A DNA stretch of 64,000 bases from Shewanella sp. ANA-3 (GTDB lineage Bacteria > Pseudomonadota > Gammaproteobacteria > Enterobacterales > Shewanellaceae), in the NCBI RefSeq assembly GCF_000203935.1, contig NC_008577.1, positions 4,712,001 through 4,776,000 on the forward strand. The letters run 5' to 3'. A program made the position numbers and the translations under genes. Under the pieces are notes generated by a model. That model was not told the origin of the DNA. It made no database searches and saw only the letters and a program-made list of their open reading frames with translations. Positions 17,547-25,955 of the stretch are shown here, one piece after another. Positions within the stretch are counted from its first letter, which is position 1; each line of letters begins with the position of its first letter.

Positions 17547-17581
17547 TAATCAAATGTTAATCGAATGAAGGAATACGAGCA

Positions 17582-19465
17582 TTGGAAGAAGTAAAATTAC
17601 TTGCCTCAGCCTCAGTTTTACGAGTCTTATATGATGAAAAGAAGGACATATATGACGTTTTGGTTGAATTCATTCGGCAAACAATAAGCGGAAGATCTCT
17701 TTCTGCCTTTAGCTCCGTAGAGTGTGTCAGATACCTTGATGAGGACTTTGGCTTTTTACTTCCCGAGGCGATTATTAAGAGTTGCTTGAGGAAACGCCTC
17801 GTTCAAACAGAAGCCCTCACTCTAAATAATGGCATATACAGCGTTTCAAATAATTTTTCTTCAAGTTCTACATTTAATTCTGATTTTCAAGAGTCTCGTA
17901 ATGAGTATGATGAGATTGTCCAACGACTACATGACTTCTGTAGCGATAATGGGTTGCTTAACATACGAAAAGAGGAGATTGAGGAAAGTTTAGAAACCTA
18001 TCTAACTCGACCAGATAAAAACGATAAGTTTGCCAAAGATATCGCGAATTATATCATTAAATTTGAGAATGAACCTGGGTTTAAAGATAAATTAGATAGA
18101 ATCGAGGAGGGATTGATTCTTTATACTGGAATTCGATACTCCCCCGACTTGTCTACTTTAGGTAGTTGGAGAGGGAACTTAATAATATTTTTGGATTCGG
18201 AACATCTATTTAATGCGACTGGTTTGAATGGGGTCTTGTATAAAACGCTATTTGATGATTTTAACGAACTAGTAAATGAAGTTAATCGAAATAAGAAGGG
18301 CGGTAGAATAGAGTTAAAATATTTAGAAGAAACATCTTCTGACATTGAATCATTTTTCTATGCTGCAGAAAAGATTATTGAAAGAAAAGGCACTATTGAT
18401 CCGTCTAAAACAGCAATGATAAATATTTGTAATGGCTGCAAATATAGAAGTGATGTTTTAACCAAGAAGGCTGAGTTTATAGCCAAGCTGGCCAGACTTA
18501 ACATAAGTCAAGAGGTGCGTGCGGAGTATTACTCTAATTCTGATTTTAACGTAGAAGGATCAGATGTCCTTGAAGGGTTAATCGCTGAGCTAGCCGAATC
18601 CAACGCTAAAAATGATGATATTTCTTCCATTCTCAAGATATTTACAAAGATTAATGTCTTAAGAAAGGGAGAGAACAACGTTGGCATTGATCGGATTGCG
18701 TCAATATTTCTTACGGAGAGCTGGTTGCCACAAAGGATGGCTTTTTCAAGCCATGTACACGATGGTAATGGTGCTATTCCATTCGCAACTAATATTGAGT
18801 TTATAACTGAAAAGTTGTGGTTCAAGTTAAATAAGGGATTTGGAGGCAAGTCAAAGAAGCCTATTTCTTTTGATCCGATTATCAGAGCCAAGATGACCAT
18901 CTCCAATCAAGTCAGTAAGTCCGTATCAAGCATATATCGAGATCTTTCTGATAAGTATGCTAGAGGAGAAGTTGATAAAGATGTATTAGCAAGGATTCAT
19001 CATGAAATATACAAAGCCCCCTCTAGACCCGAAGACGTTTCAATAGCCTCGATTGCAATGGCGCATGACTTCTTGAATGAGTCATACATTGAAAGAGTTA
19101 TAAATGAAAAACATCTGCTTGAAAAGCAGGCTTCAGATGGTCAACAAGCCATCGCTGAACTGGCAACATTGAGGTATCAATCAGAGCTTCAGAAGCGAGC
19201 GCCTTTTAAGGCTATTGCAAGGCGCCAATATGCTTGGCTCAGGATTCTAACTTACGCCATTATCCCCCTTGCACTTATTTATGCGATGCTGTCTTTATAC
19301 TCTCCGTCAGATTCGGCGCTCTCTATAATTTTTGGTCTAGCAAGTTTCGTGAGCCTTGTTATTAGTATCTTCAGGCCGAAAAAAATCGATAGTTTTTATT
19401 GGCGCCTTTCAAAGTATTGGTATCGAAAAGCGATTAACAAAGCATTGCAGCGGACAAGCCGCTGA
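17582..19465 (+). CDS. Large membrane-anchored protein of unknown function (possible PIN-like fold)
   Basis: A 627-aa protein that I do not recognise by name. The N-terminal ~80 residues look like a winged-helix-type region and 100-180 is charged and helical. Residues ~200-425 form a mixed alpha/beta core beginning IIFLDSEHLF (D205), with acidic residues at E263 and D291, then SIFLTESWLPQR and FITEKLWFKLNKGFG; the spacing is reminiscent of PIN-like nucleases. A helical region follows, and two hydrophobic helices (~551-573 and ~578-597) end the protein with a basic tail, giving a membrane anchor with the bulk in the cytoplasm. It begins with TTG at 17582 (AAGGA ten bases upstream; the nearby ATG frame stops at once). 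Codons are much more AT-rich than neighbours. The C-terminus KALQRTSR is encoded within an attC-like hairpin, as in integron cassettes. Confidence 0.7.
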   Translation: MEEVKLLASASVLRVLYDEKKDIYDVLVEFIRQTISGRSLSAFSSVECVRYLDEDFGFLLPEAIIKSCLRKRLVQTEALTLNNGIYSVSNNFSSSSTFNSDFQESRNEYDEIVQRLHDFCSDNGLLNIRKEEIEESLETYLTRPDKNDKFAKDIANYIIKFENEPGFKDKLDRIEEGLILYTGIRYSPDLSTLGSWRGNLIIFLDSEHLFNATGLNGVLYKTLFDDFNELVNEVNRNKKGGRIELKYLEETSSDIESFFYAAEKIIERKGTIDPSKTAMINICNGCKYRSDVLTKKAEFIAKLARLNISQEVRAEYYSNSDFNVEGSDVLEGLIAELAESNAKNDDISSILKIFTKINVLRKGENNVGIDRIASIFLTESWLPQRMAFSSHVHDGNGAIPFATNIEFITEKLWFKLNKGFGGKSKKPISFDPIIRAKMTISNQVSKSVSSIYRDLSDKYARGEVDKDVLARIHHEIYKAPSRPEDVSIASIAMAHDFLNESYIERVINEKHLLEKQASDGQQAIAELATLRYQSELQKRAPFKAIARRQYAWLRILTYAIIPLALIYAMLSLYSPSDSALSIIFGLASFVSLVISIFRPKKIDSFYWRLSKYWYRKAINKALQRTSR

Positions 19466-19477
19466 ATGCGGCGTTAT
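19434..19477. repeat. attC-like recombination site
   Basis: A 44-bp imperfect palindrome. The outer boxes TAAC (19435-19438) and GTTA (19473-19476) pair, followed by a 3x3 unpaired spacer. The inner stem is GCATT + CAGCGG against CCGCTG + AATGC, with a single unpaired G at 19447, and the loop is ACAAG. Paired outer boxes, a spacer and an extrahelical base are hallmarks of folded integron attC sites. The preceding gene's stop codon lies inside it, a common cassette feature. Confidence 0.6.
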
Positions 19478-19497
19478 GTGTAATTCAAGGATTATAA

Positions 19498-19926
19498 ATG
19501 AAATCTAGTTTAGTCTTATTGCCACTAATTATTCTTTCAGGATGTGCATCCGTTCCTAAGTCAGTAGATGAACTTAGAACCGCAGGTAAAGCTAAAAGTA
19601 GTTTTTGCTCTAATAAACCTTTTAATGAAACTGTCAAATTAATCGAGCACCAATTGAGCAAATGCTTCGCTCATGGTAAGCAAGAGGTTTACGGTGGTAC
19701 AAGTGATACGTTTATCGAAAAAAATGGTGCTGATAGTGAATTAGTGACATTAGCTTCAGTTGCTCATGTAAACTGGAATAGGTTTTATCAAACAATAGTA
19801 GACGTCAGCTCTGATCATAACTGTCCAGTTTTTGTTGAAGCTTACGGGATGTCCAGTAATTGGTCTAAAACTACTGTTTTAGTTCAGGATTGGGTAAGCG
19901 GGAAAAACCTTGATAAGTGTGATTAA
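19498..19926 (+). CDS. Small putative lipoprotein
   Basis: A 142-aa protein with a lipoprotein signal: hydrophobic stretch LVLLPLIILSGC with lipobox LSGC (Cys16). The mature domain has four further Cys (in SSFCSNKPF, SKCFAHGK, DHNCPVF and the terminal LDKCD), enough for two disulfides. It is unrecognised. Composition is AT-rich like its neighbour. It lies between two attC-like elements, 32 bp after the end of the 627-aa gene, and is likely a separate cassette. The second residue after Cys16 is Ser, which predicts outer-membrane sorting. Confidence 0.7.
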   Translation: MKSSLVLLPLIILSGCASVPKSVDELRTAGKAKSSFCSNKPFNETVKLIEHQLSKCFAHGKQEVYGGTSDTFIEKNGADSELVTLASVAHVNWNRFYQTIVDVSSDHNCPVFVEAYGMSSNWSKTTVLVQDWVSGKNLDKCD

Positions 19927-19927
19927 G

Positions 19928-20016
19928 TTACGCATAAGGACGTAAAACAGTTGGCTTGCGCTCCTTCGGCGCTAATTTTAGCCAACTATTTTGCATCCAT
20001 GTGTAAGGCGTTAAAC
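19928..20016. repeat. Second attC-like or complex hairpin element
   Basis: Nested inverted repeats: TTACGCAT (19928-19935) with ATGTGTAA (19999-20006, one G-T pair), AGTTGGCT (19949-19956) with AGCCAACT (19980-19987), and GCGC with GCGC inside. The right end GGCGTTAAAC contains GTTAAAC, a perfect match to the GTTRRRY core site. A matching left RYYYAAC box is not clear, so this is less certain than the site at 19434. Confidence 0.45.
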
Positions 20017-20118
20017 CCTTAAAAATTTTTAATCCGAAACTGGCGAGTTAGGGCAAAAGATCTATCAAGCTTTTGTCCCCAAAGTGAGTTGCGTATTGTC
20101 GAGTATGAATAATTCGGC

Positions 20119-20673
20119 TTAATGAGATGGTGCGACAGGCGTCATTTCTATCCCACGAAAGAGCTGATAGCGGTCGATATCATCGTCTAAATATTGGATA
20201 TTTTGCGTCCACTGCCATGCGCCTTGGGGCGATTTAGCTTCGAATAACAGTTGGATTAAGGCGGCGCGCGCATTCACCACTCCCTCGCCCAGCAGGGAAT
20301 AATCGCCATTTTGTTGATATAAACTAAAGACTTGCTGTTTTTCCTGCGAGACACCGTCGTAGTAGGTTAACAGTACTTGCTCGCCTTGCTCCCGAAACCA
20401 CCAAGTCTCGCTGTAGGGAGCGCGCGTTCCGACACTTACGGAGAGGATCAACTGGCGCTGATCATGGGAGCAAAAGCCGTTGACTATGACTTGCTTCGGG
20501 ATTTCCCCCACCTTCGCGGCATTGCCCTGCCACTGCCCCACCATTTGCGGGCAAAAAGCTTTAAAGCTGACCTTAGCGGCTTGCGCAGGAAAGAGAGCTA
20601 AGCTGCCCAAGGCGAGTATCAATACATTTTTAATCAATAGCTTGCCCAGTTTTTGCGGGATGATTAACGCCAT
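20119..20673 (-). CDS. Exported protein of unknown function
   Basis: A 184-aa protein with a signal peptide (LLIKNVLILALGSLALFPAQ, cleaved after AQA). The mature part holds VGQWQGNAAKVGEIPKQ and PYSETWWFREQGEQVLLTYYDG, a lipocalin-like beta pattern with two Cys. It is unrecognised. AGGA lies seven bases before the ATG. It reads toward the cassette island and is divergent from the S9 peptidase gene, so it marks the right edge of the island; its codon use is that of the core genome. Confidence 0.75.
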   Translation of the reverse strand: MALIIPQKLGKLLIKNVLILALGSLALFPAQAAKVSFKAFCPQMVGQWQGNAAKVGEIPKQVIVNGFCSHDQRQLILSVSVGTRAPYSETWWFREQGEQVLLTYYDGVSQEKQQVFSLYQQNGDYSLLGEGVVNARAALIQLLFEAKSPQGAWQWTQNIQYLDDDIDRYQLFRGIEMTPVAPSH

Positions 20674-20917
20674 ATTCGAGTCCTATTTTAATCTTCCAAT
20701 ACATTAGCGTTAAAACCCCTCAGCCACAAATACGCTACGACAGTTTGCGCCATGCCAGTCATACCTAGTCATCAAAATGCGGCCTGTGGTTACAGTTACT
20801 TACATAAAAGTCCGTCTCAACCTTCACAGACTCAGCTTGATTTCATGCTCGGTTTTTATACTTTGGGGTTTAATGGGAAAAATAACGATAACACTCTGAA
20901 TGATAAGGAGACATCTA

Positions 20918-22945
20918 GTGAAGAAGGCAGGAATTATACTGCTGAGTCTGCTAATGCCCCTCAGTACGGCATTTGCAGAAGCCAGCAAACCACTCTCAGT
21001 CGAATTACTTTGGCAACTCAAGCGCATAGGTAGCCCAGTGGTGTCCTCCACGGGCGAGCACATTATTGCGCCTGTGACTGAATACGACCTTAAAGAAGAC
21101 AAGGGTTCAACCCAACTGTGGCGCTTCGACGGTGAAGGTAAAAATAACCGTGCGATTACCGCCAAAGGCTTAAAAGTCAGCGAGCCAGTGTTTTCGCCAG
21201 ACGGCAAAACCTTAGCCTTTATCAGCGAACGTAACGATGACGACGCGGGCCAAATTTACCTGTTACCTATGGATGGCCCGGGTGAAGCCAGCAAACTCAC
21301 GGATATACCCACTGGCGTCAATGGCATCAAGTGGGTTGGCAAGCATTTGTATTTTATCAGCAATATCTTCCCTGAGCAGAATTGGGAGCAAATGAAGGCC
21401 CAGCTTAAGACTGATAAAGATAATAAAGTCTCCGCCCGCCAGTGGAATGCGCTGCCCTATTCGCAGTTCGATCATTGGTTAGATGAACGCCGTCAGGCCC
21501 ATGTATTTAGGATCCCAGCCACAGGCGGCGCGGTTGAAGCCGTGACTCAGCCTTTAGGCCATGAACTGCCACGCTCAAGCCAAAGCAGTTCAAGTTATGA
21601 TATTTCCCCCGATGAACGCTTAATTGCCTTCAGCGCCTATGGTTCGGATAATCGCGTCGACCCTAAGTTAGACTTGTTTCTCGCCACCATTGGCGGTAGC
21701 AAGGCTGAAAACATCACTCCAGATAACCCAGCGCCGGATCTGAACCCAACATTTAGCCCTAACGGCAAAACCCTCGCCTTTACTCGGCAAAAAATCCCCG
21801 GATTTTATGCCGATACCGCAAGGTTGATGCTGCTGGATGTGAGCAGTCGCAAACTCACCACGCTCACCGCGGATTGGGATCGCTCAGTGTCTCAATTCGA
21901 GTGGACACCCGACAGCAAGGGCTTCTATGCCAGCATTGATGATGCAGCGACAAACCGTATTTATCATATCGATGCCAAGAGCGGTAAGGCCAAGGCCATC
22001 ACACAAGCCACCGACTATAGCCAACCTGCTATCGCTAAAGATGGTCAGTTGATTGCGACTAATCAAAGCTTTTTGTATCCCGCGCGTTTAGTCAGCATCA
22101 ACCCTCGCAATGGTAAAACCGAGCGTTTAGAGCAGTTTAACGACGAGATTTTAAAGGATGTCGATTTAGGCACCTATGAGTCGGTCACCTACAAGGGTTA
22201 TCAGGGCCAAGACATTCAAATGTGGGTGCACTATCCACCTGGGTTCGATCGCAGCAAAAAGTACCCGCTGTTTATGTTGATCCACGGCGGCCCACACAAC
22301 GCCATTAGCGATGGTTTCCACTTCCGCTGGAATGCGCAAACCTTTGCCTCTTGGGGTTATGTCACCGCGTGGCCAAACTTCCACGGTTCTAGCGGCTTTG
22401 GACAAGAGTTTGCCGATGCCATTAACCCAGATTGGAAAAACAAATCCCTCGAAGACGCGCTCAAAGCCGCAGACTGGTTTAAACAACAAAGTTGGATCGA
22501 TAGCGAGCGTATGGTCGCCGGCGGCGCCAGCTATGGCGGCTACTTAACCTCGATTATTTTAGGCCAGCCGCATCCCTTCAAGGCACTGCTGATCCACGCG
22601 GCGGTGTACGACATGTACTCACAAATGTCGGCGGACTTTGCCGTTCACAGCACCCGCTTTGGTAACTACTGGGATAATCCTGAGCTGTATAAAGCCATTT
22701 CGCCCCATTACTTTGCCGCCAACTTTAACACCCCAACCTTAGTCAGCCATGGGCAACTCGATTATCGTGTACCCGTCGGCCAAGGTTTTGAGCTGTTCCG
22801 TACTCTGCAAACCCGTAATGTCGAATCGCGGATGATCTATTTCCCCGATGAAAACCATTGGATTATGAAGCCCAACAACTCCATCTACTGGTATAACCAA
22901 GTGAAGGATTGGATGACCCACTACGCTAAGCCCGGTGCCCAATAA
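20918..22945 (+). CDS. S9-family prolyl oligopeptidase-type exported peptidase
   Basis: A 675-aa exported serine peptidase. The signal peptide starts MKKAGIILLSLLMPLSTAFA. A WD40/PD40-like beta-propeller (~30-400, with repeated SPDGKTLAF and SPNGKTLAF units) is followed by the alpha/beta-hydrolase domain. The catalytic triad is visible: Ser538 in GGASYGGY, Asp615 in LDYRVP, His647 in ENHWI. It acts in the periplasm on short peptides, as S9C acylaminoacyl/dipeptidyl peptidases do. The GTG at 20918 is used because AAGGAG sits seven bases upstream, whereas the ATG at 20900 precedes that site. A bidirectional terminator follows. Confidence 0.9.
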   Translation: MKKAGIILLSLLMPLSTAFAEASKPLSVELLWQLKRIGSPVVSSTGEHIIAPVTEYDLKEDKGSTQLWRFDGEGKNNRAITAKGLKVSEPVFSPDGKTLAFISERNDDDAGQIYLLPMDGPGEASKLTDIPTGVNGIKWVGKHLYFISNIFPEQNWEQMKAQLKTDKDNKVSARQWNALPYSQFDHWLDERRQAHVFRIPATGGAVEAVTQPLGHELPRSSQSSSSYDISPDERLIAFSAYGSDNRVDPKLDLFLATIGGSKAENITPDNPAPDLNPTFSPNGKTLAFTRQKIPGFYADTARLMLLDVSSRKLTTLTADWDRSVSQFEWTPDSKGFYASIDDAATNRIYHIDAKSGKAKAITQATDYSQPAIAKDGQLIATNQSFLYPARLVSINPRNGKTERLEQFNDEILKDVDLGTYESVTYKGYQGQDIQMWVHYPPGFDRSKKYPLFMLIHGGPHNAISDGFHFRWNAQTFASWGYVTAWPNFHGSSGFGQEFADAINPDWKNKSLEDALKAADWFKQQSWIDSERMVAGGASYGGYLTSIILGQPHPFKALLIHAAVYDMYSQMSADFAVHSTRFGNYWDNPELYKAISPHYFAANFNTPTLVSHGQLDYRVPVGQGFELFRTLQTRNVESRMIYFPDENHWIMKPNNSIYWYNQVKDWMTHYAKPGAQ

Positions 22946-22970
22946 GGCTTAGCGACTCACAGATAAAAAC

Positions 22971-22998
22971 AAAAGGTCTGCACTATGCAGACCTTTTT
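22971..22998. terminator. Bidirectional terminator, S9 peptidase / M16 pair
   Basis: AAAAGGTCTGCA (22971-22982), CTA loop, TGCAGACCTTTT (22986-22997). It separates converging genes. Confidence 0.9.
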
Positions 22999-23026
22999 AT
23001 TGGGCGAAATACACTAACGCCAGTGG

Positions 23027-24490
23027 TTATTGACCAAAACCCACCGCATTAATATCGACGGCTTGCACTTGGCCATACTTGGCCGCGATAGGCGCAATCT
23101 TGCTGGCGTTGCCAATCAGCACAAACTGTAAGTCCTTTTGCGGGAAGTAAGTTTTCACTAACCTTTGGGTTTCTTCTAAGGTTAAGCCATCCACTTTGGC
23201 TTGGAACTCGTTGATAAACTTATCATCGAAGCCGTAGAGATACATGCCTGATAAGAGTCCAGCCAATTGGCCCGAGGTCTCAAACTTAGGCGGGAACTGA
23301 CCTTTAACATAGGCCTTAGCCGAATCAAGAGTCGCTTGGTCGACGCCTTTCTCCCATAAACGAGCATAGGTTTTCAGCGCTAAATCAATCGCTTCTTGAG
23401 TGGTTTCCGTCTTAGTGAAGGTGCTAATGGTAAACACACCTGCATCGGTATAAGGACTAAAACCAGAGCGCGCGCCATAGGTTAAGCCTGCATTCACCCG
23501 CAGCTCATCGTTCAGCCAAGAGGTAAAGCGACCACCTAAAATAGTGTTCACTACCGTTAGCCCAACATAGTCAGGGTTATCACGGCTAATGCCTAAACCA
23601 CCGATAACAAAGGTGGTTTCCATTGCATCTGGCTTATCCACCAGCAGCACTTTGGCCTGGGTTAACTTAGGTAAACCTTGGTTTAAGTCGGGCTGAACGA
23701 GTTTTTCGCTGCCTTTCCACTGACCAAAAGTCTGGGTTAGCTTGGCTTTCATCGCCGCCACATCAAAATCCCCCACTACAGTTAATGCGGTATTGGCGGG
23801 TTGATAGTAGCTCTTATGGAAGGCGCGTAGCTGCGACACTGTGACTTGCTCAAGTGACTCACGATTACCCGATGAGGCATTACCGTAGGGATGAGCACCG
23901 AACACCAGTTTATCGAAGTAGCGACCAATCACGGCACGCGGGCTTTCTTTATCCTGCTGCAAACCCGCAATAGCGCGCTGCTTAAGTTTGTCGAACTCGG
24001 CCGTATCAAAGTCGGGGCTTAATAACGCGGCGCTGAATAAGCCGAGCATCACATCGGTATCTTTCGCCATAAAATCGGCGGCCAGATAACTGCCTTCTTT
24101 GTCGGCTTCGGCCCCTAAGCTAGCACCAAGAAAATCCACTTGCTGCTCAATCTCGGCCTTGGATTTACCTGCCGCGCCAAGGAGTAAACCTTCGGCGGTC
24201 ATTTGGGCGATACCCGCTGTGGTGTCGTTAACCGCCCCGGCACGCACTACCGCGTTTAAGGTGATCAACGGCACTTCGCGCTGCGGCATTAAATACACCG
24301 TCAGGCCATTATCCAGCACTAACTTGTCGTAACTTGGCATGGCAAAGCTGCCAGTATCGACGCGTTTAGGTGCCGTGGTGGAGGCGCAGCCGGATAAGGC
24401 TAAGCTAGTGCCTAGGGCTAATGCGACCATTAACTTAGTCGGCTGCAGAGATGATGTTATAAAGGATGATTTTACAAAGGAGAGTTTCAT
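23027..24490 (-). CDS. M16-family peptidase-like lipoprotein (non-catalytic partner)
   Basis: A 487-aa lipoprotein of the insulinase/pitrilysin (M16) family. The signal ends in lipobox LSGC (ALGTSLALSGCAS, Cys ~35). Two M16 half-domains follow (start of the first: LDNGLTVYLMPQREVPLI). At the place of the zinc motif HxxEH it has AQMTAEGLL, so it lacks the metal ligands and should be inactive alone. It overlaps the catalytic M16 gene upstream by four bases (ATGA), so the two are translationally coupled and probably form a heterodimer like other split M16B enzymes. It likely sits on the periplasmic face of a membrane. Confidence 0.85.
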   Translation of the reverse strand: MKLSFVKSSFITSSLQPTKLMVALALGTSLALSGCASTTAPKRVDTGSFAMPSYDKLVLDNGLTVYLMPQREVPLITLNAVVRAGAVNDTTAGIAQMTAEGLLLGAAGKSKAEIEQQVDFLGASLGAEADKEGSYLAADFMAKDTDVMLGLFSAALLSPDFDTAEFDKLKQRAIAGLQQDKESPRAVIGRYFDKLVFGAHPYGNASSGNRESLEQVTVSQLRAFHKSYYQPANTALTVVGDFDVAAMKAKLTQTFGQWKGSEKLVQPDLNQGLPKLTQAKVLLVDKPDAMETTFVIGGLGISRDNPDYVGLTVVNTILGGRFTSWLNDELRVNAGLTYGARSGFSPYTDAGVFTISTFTKTETTQEAIDLALKTYARLWEKGVDQATLDSAKAYVKGQFPPKFETSGQLAGLLSGMYLYGFDDKFINEFQAKVDGLTLEETQRLVKTYFPQKDLQFVLIGNASKIAPIAAKYGQVQAVDINAVGFGQ

Positions 24491-25818
24491 TGATCCGACT
24501 CCTCGTTTGCCGCCAGCACCGCAACAGTGCGATTCGATTTGCGTAAATAGGTTTGGGCAACACGTTGGATATCCGCAGGCGTTACCTTGTTATAGGCCTC
24601 TGGCGCATAAAATAACTTGTCGTAGCTGCCAAAATACATTTCATAGGTGCCTATGGTGTTAGCCTTACCATTGATGGTTTCCATCGCACGATAAAAGTCC
24701 ATCAATTTGATATTTTTGACTTTATCTAGCTCTTGCTGGGTCACGCCGTTGGTCACTATGCTATTGATTTGTTCGATCAGCGCGCGCTCTAAGGTGTTAG
24801 CATTCACTTCAGGCGTGGCGACGCCCATCACATAGAACAGGTTAGGATCGACCGACATCGGCATGTAGGTCTCGGCTTCGAGCGCGACTTGTTTATCCAC
24901 CAGCGCTTGATATAAACGCGAGCTATTACCTTGGCTTAGGATAGAACTAAGCAGATCCAATGCATAATAATCGGCATGGGTCGCCGCTGGCACATGGTAC
25001 GCCAACATCACGTTAGGTGTACTGACCGAGGCTTTTTGAACGAAGGTTCGGCGCTCACCCTTTTGCAAAGGCTCGACAGTACGCACAGCCTTAGGCGGTG
25101 TTTGCGCAGGGATTGGCGCAAAATACTTATCCGCCAATGCCTTAACTTGGGCTAGCTTTACATCACCGGCAATCACTACGACCGCATTGTTCGGCGCATA
25201 GTAGGTTTTATGGTATTGCACTAAATCTTCTAAGGTCCAAGCGGCAATATCCGACTCATGGCCAATCACGGACCAAGAATAGGGATGCGCTAAAAAGGCC
25301 ACGCCTTTAACTTCGCCTTCAAGGGTATTCCAGTTGGAGTTTTCAAGCCCAGTCGAACGCTCCGACTGCACCACGCCACGCTCGCTTTCCACCATATCGG
25401 GATTGATATCTAAGTTGGCGATACGGTCGGCCTCAAGGTCGAACATGGTCTCTAGCGCATTAGCTGGGAACCAGTCGGTGTAGACCGTCATATCTTCAGT
25501 GGTGTAGGCATTGTTAGCCCCGCCCGCGGCTTCCATGGTACGGTCGAACATCTTAGGGCCGTACTTTTTCGAGCCGTTAAACATCATATGTTCGAAAAAG
25601 TGTGAGATACCGGTAATCCCAGGGACTTCGTTGCGGGAACCGACTTTCCAAAACAGATACATGTTGGCATTAGGAATAGAAGAGTCCTCTAGCACCATGA
25701 TTTTCATGCCATTGGCTAGCGTAAAACTCTTGATGTCTTCTGCCGTTGTGGCCTGTGCTTGGCTCAAGGGATTAAAGAGTCCCATCGCCAACACCAGCGC
25801 CGATAGCGTGCGCTTCAT
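24487..25818 (-). CDS. M16-family zinc peptidase (catalytic subunit)
   Basis: A 443-aa exported peptidase with signal peptide MKRTLSALVLAMGLFNPLSQ (cleavage near AQA). The inverted zinc motif HFFEH is at residues 73-77 (His73, Glu76, His77) in GISHFFEHMMF, and a second M16 domain follows (VKLAQVKALADKYFAPIPAQ region). It is the first gene of a pair with the non-catalytic lipoprotein partner, overlapping by four bases. M16B enzymes degrade short peptides. GGAGCGAAC precedes the ATG. Confidence 0.88.
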   Translation of the reverse strand: MKRTLSALVLAMGLFNPLSQAQATTAEDIKSFTLANGMKIMVLEDSSIPNANMYLFWKVGSRNEVPGITGISHFFEHMMFNGSKKYGPKMFDRTMEAAGGANNAYTTEDMTVYTDWFPANALETMFDLEADRIANLDINPDMVESERGVVQSERSTGLENSNWNTLEGEVKGVAFLAHPYSWSVIGHESDIAAWTLEDLVQYHKTYYAPNNAVVVIAGDVKLAQVKALADKYFAPIPAQTPPKAVRTVEPLQKGERRTFVQKASVSTPNVMLAYHVPAATHADYYALDLLSSILSQGNSSRLYQALVDKQVALEAETYMPMSVDPNLFYVMGVATPEVNANTLERALIEQINSIVTNGVTQQELDKVKNIKLMDFYRAMETINGKANTIGTYEMYFGSYDKLFYAPEAYNKVTPADIQRVAQTYLRKSNRTVAVLAANEESDQ

Positions 25819-25955
25819 CTTGTTCGCTCCTTGCTGTAAAAATCCACATATGAAGGCAAATTGCCTAGCAAATCAAGCGCGGGAAGGCCTTCCCACGCCG
25901 ATTTTTTGTAAGCTCAAGTTATACCGAAAAGCTGACGGAATAAGGCTTAAGCGGT

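Noticed and set aside
20752..21033. A 93-codon plus-strand frame upstream of the S9 peptidase
   Set aside because: It overlaps the signal-peptide region of the peptidase in another frame and lacks its own ribosome site.
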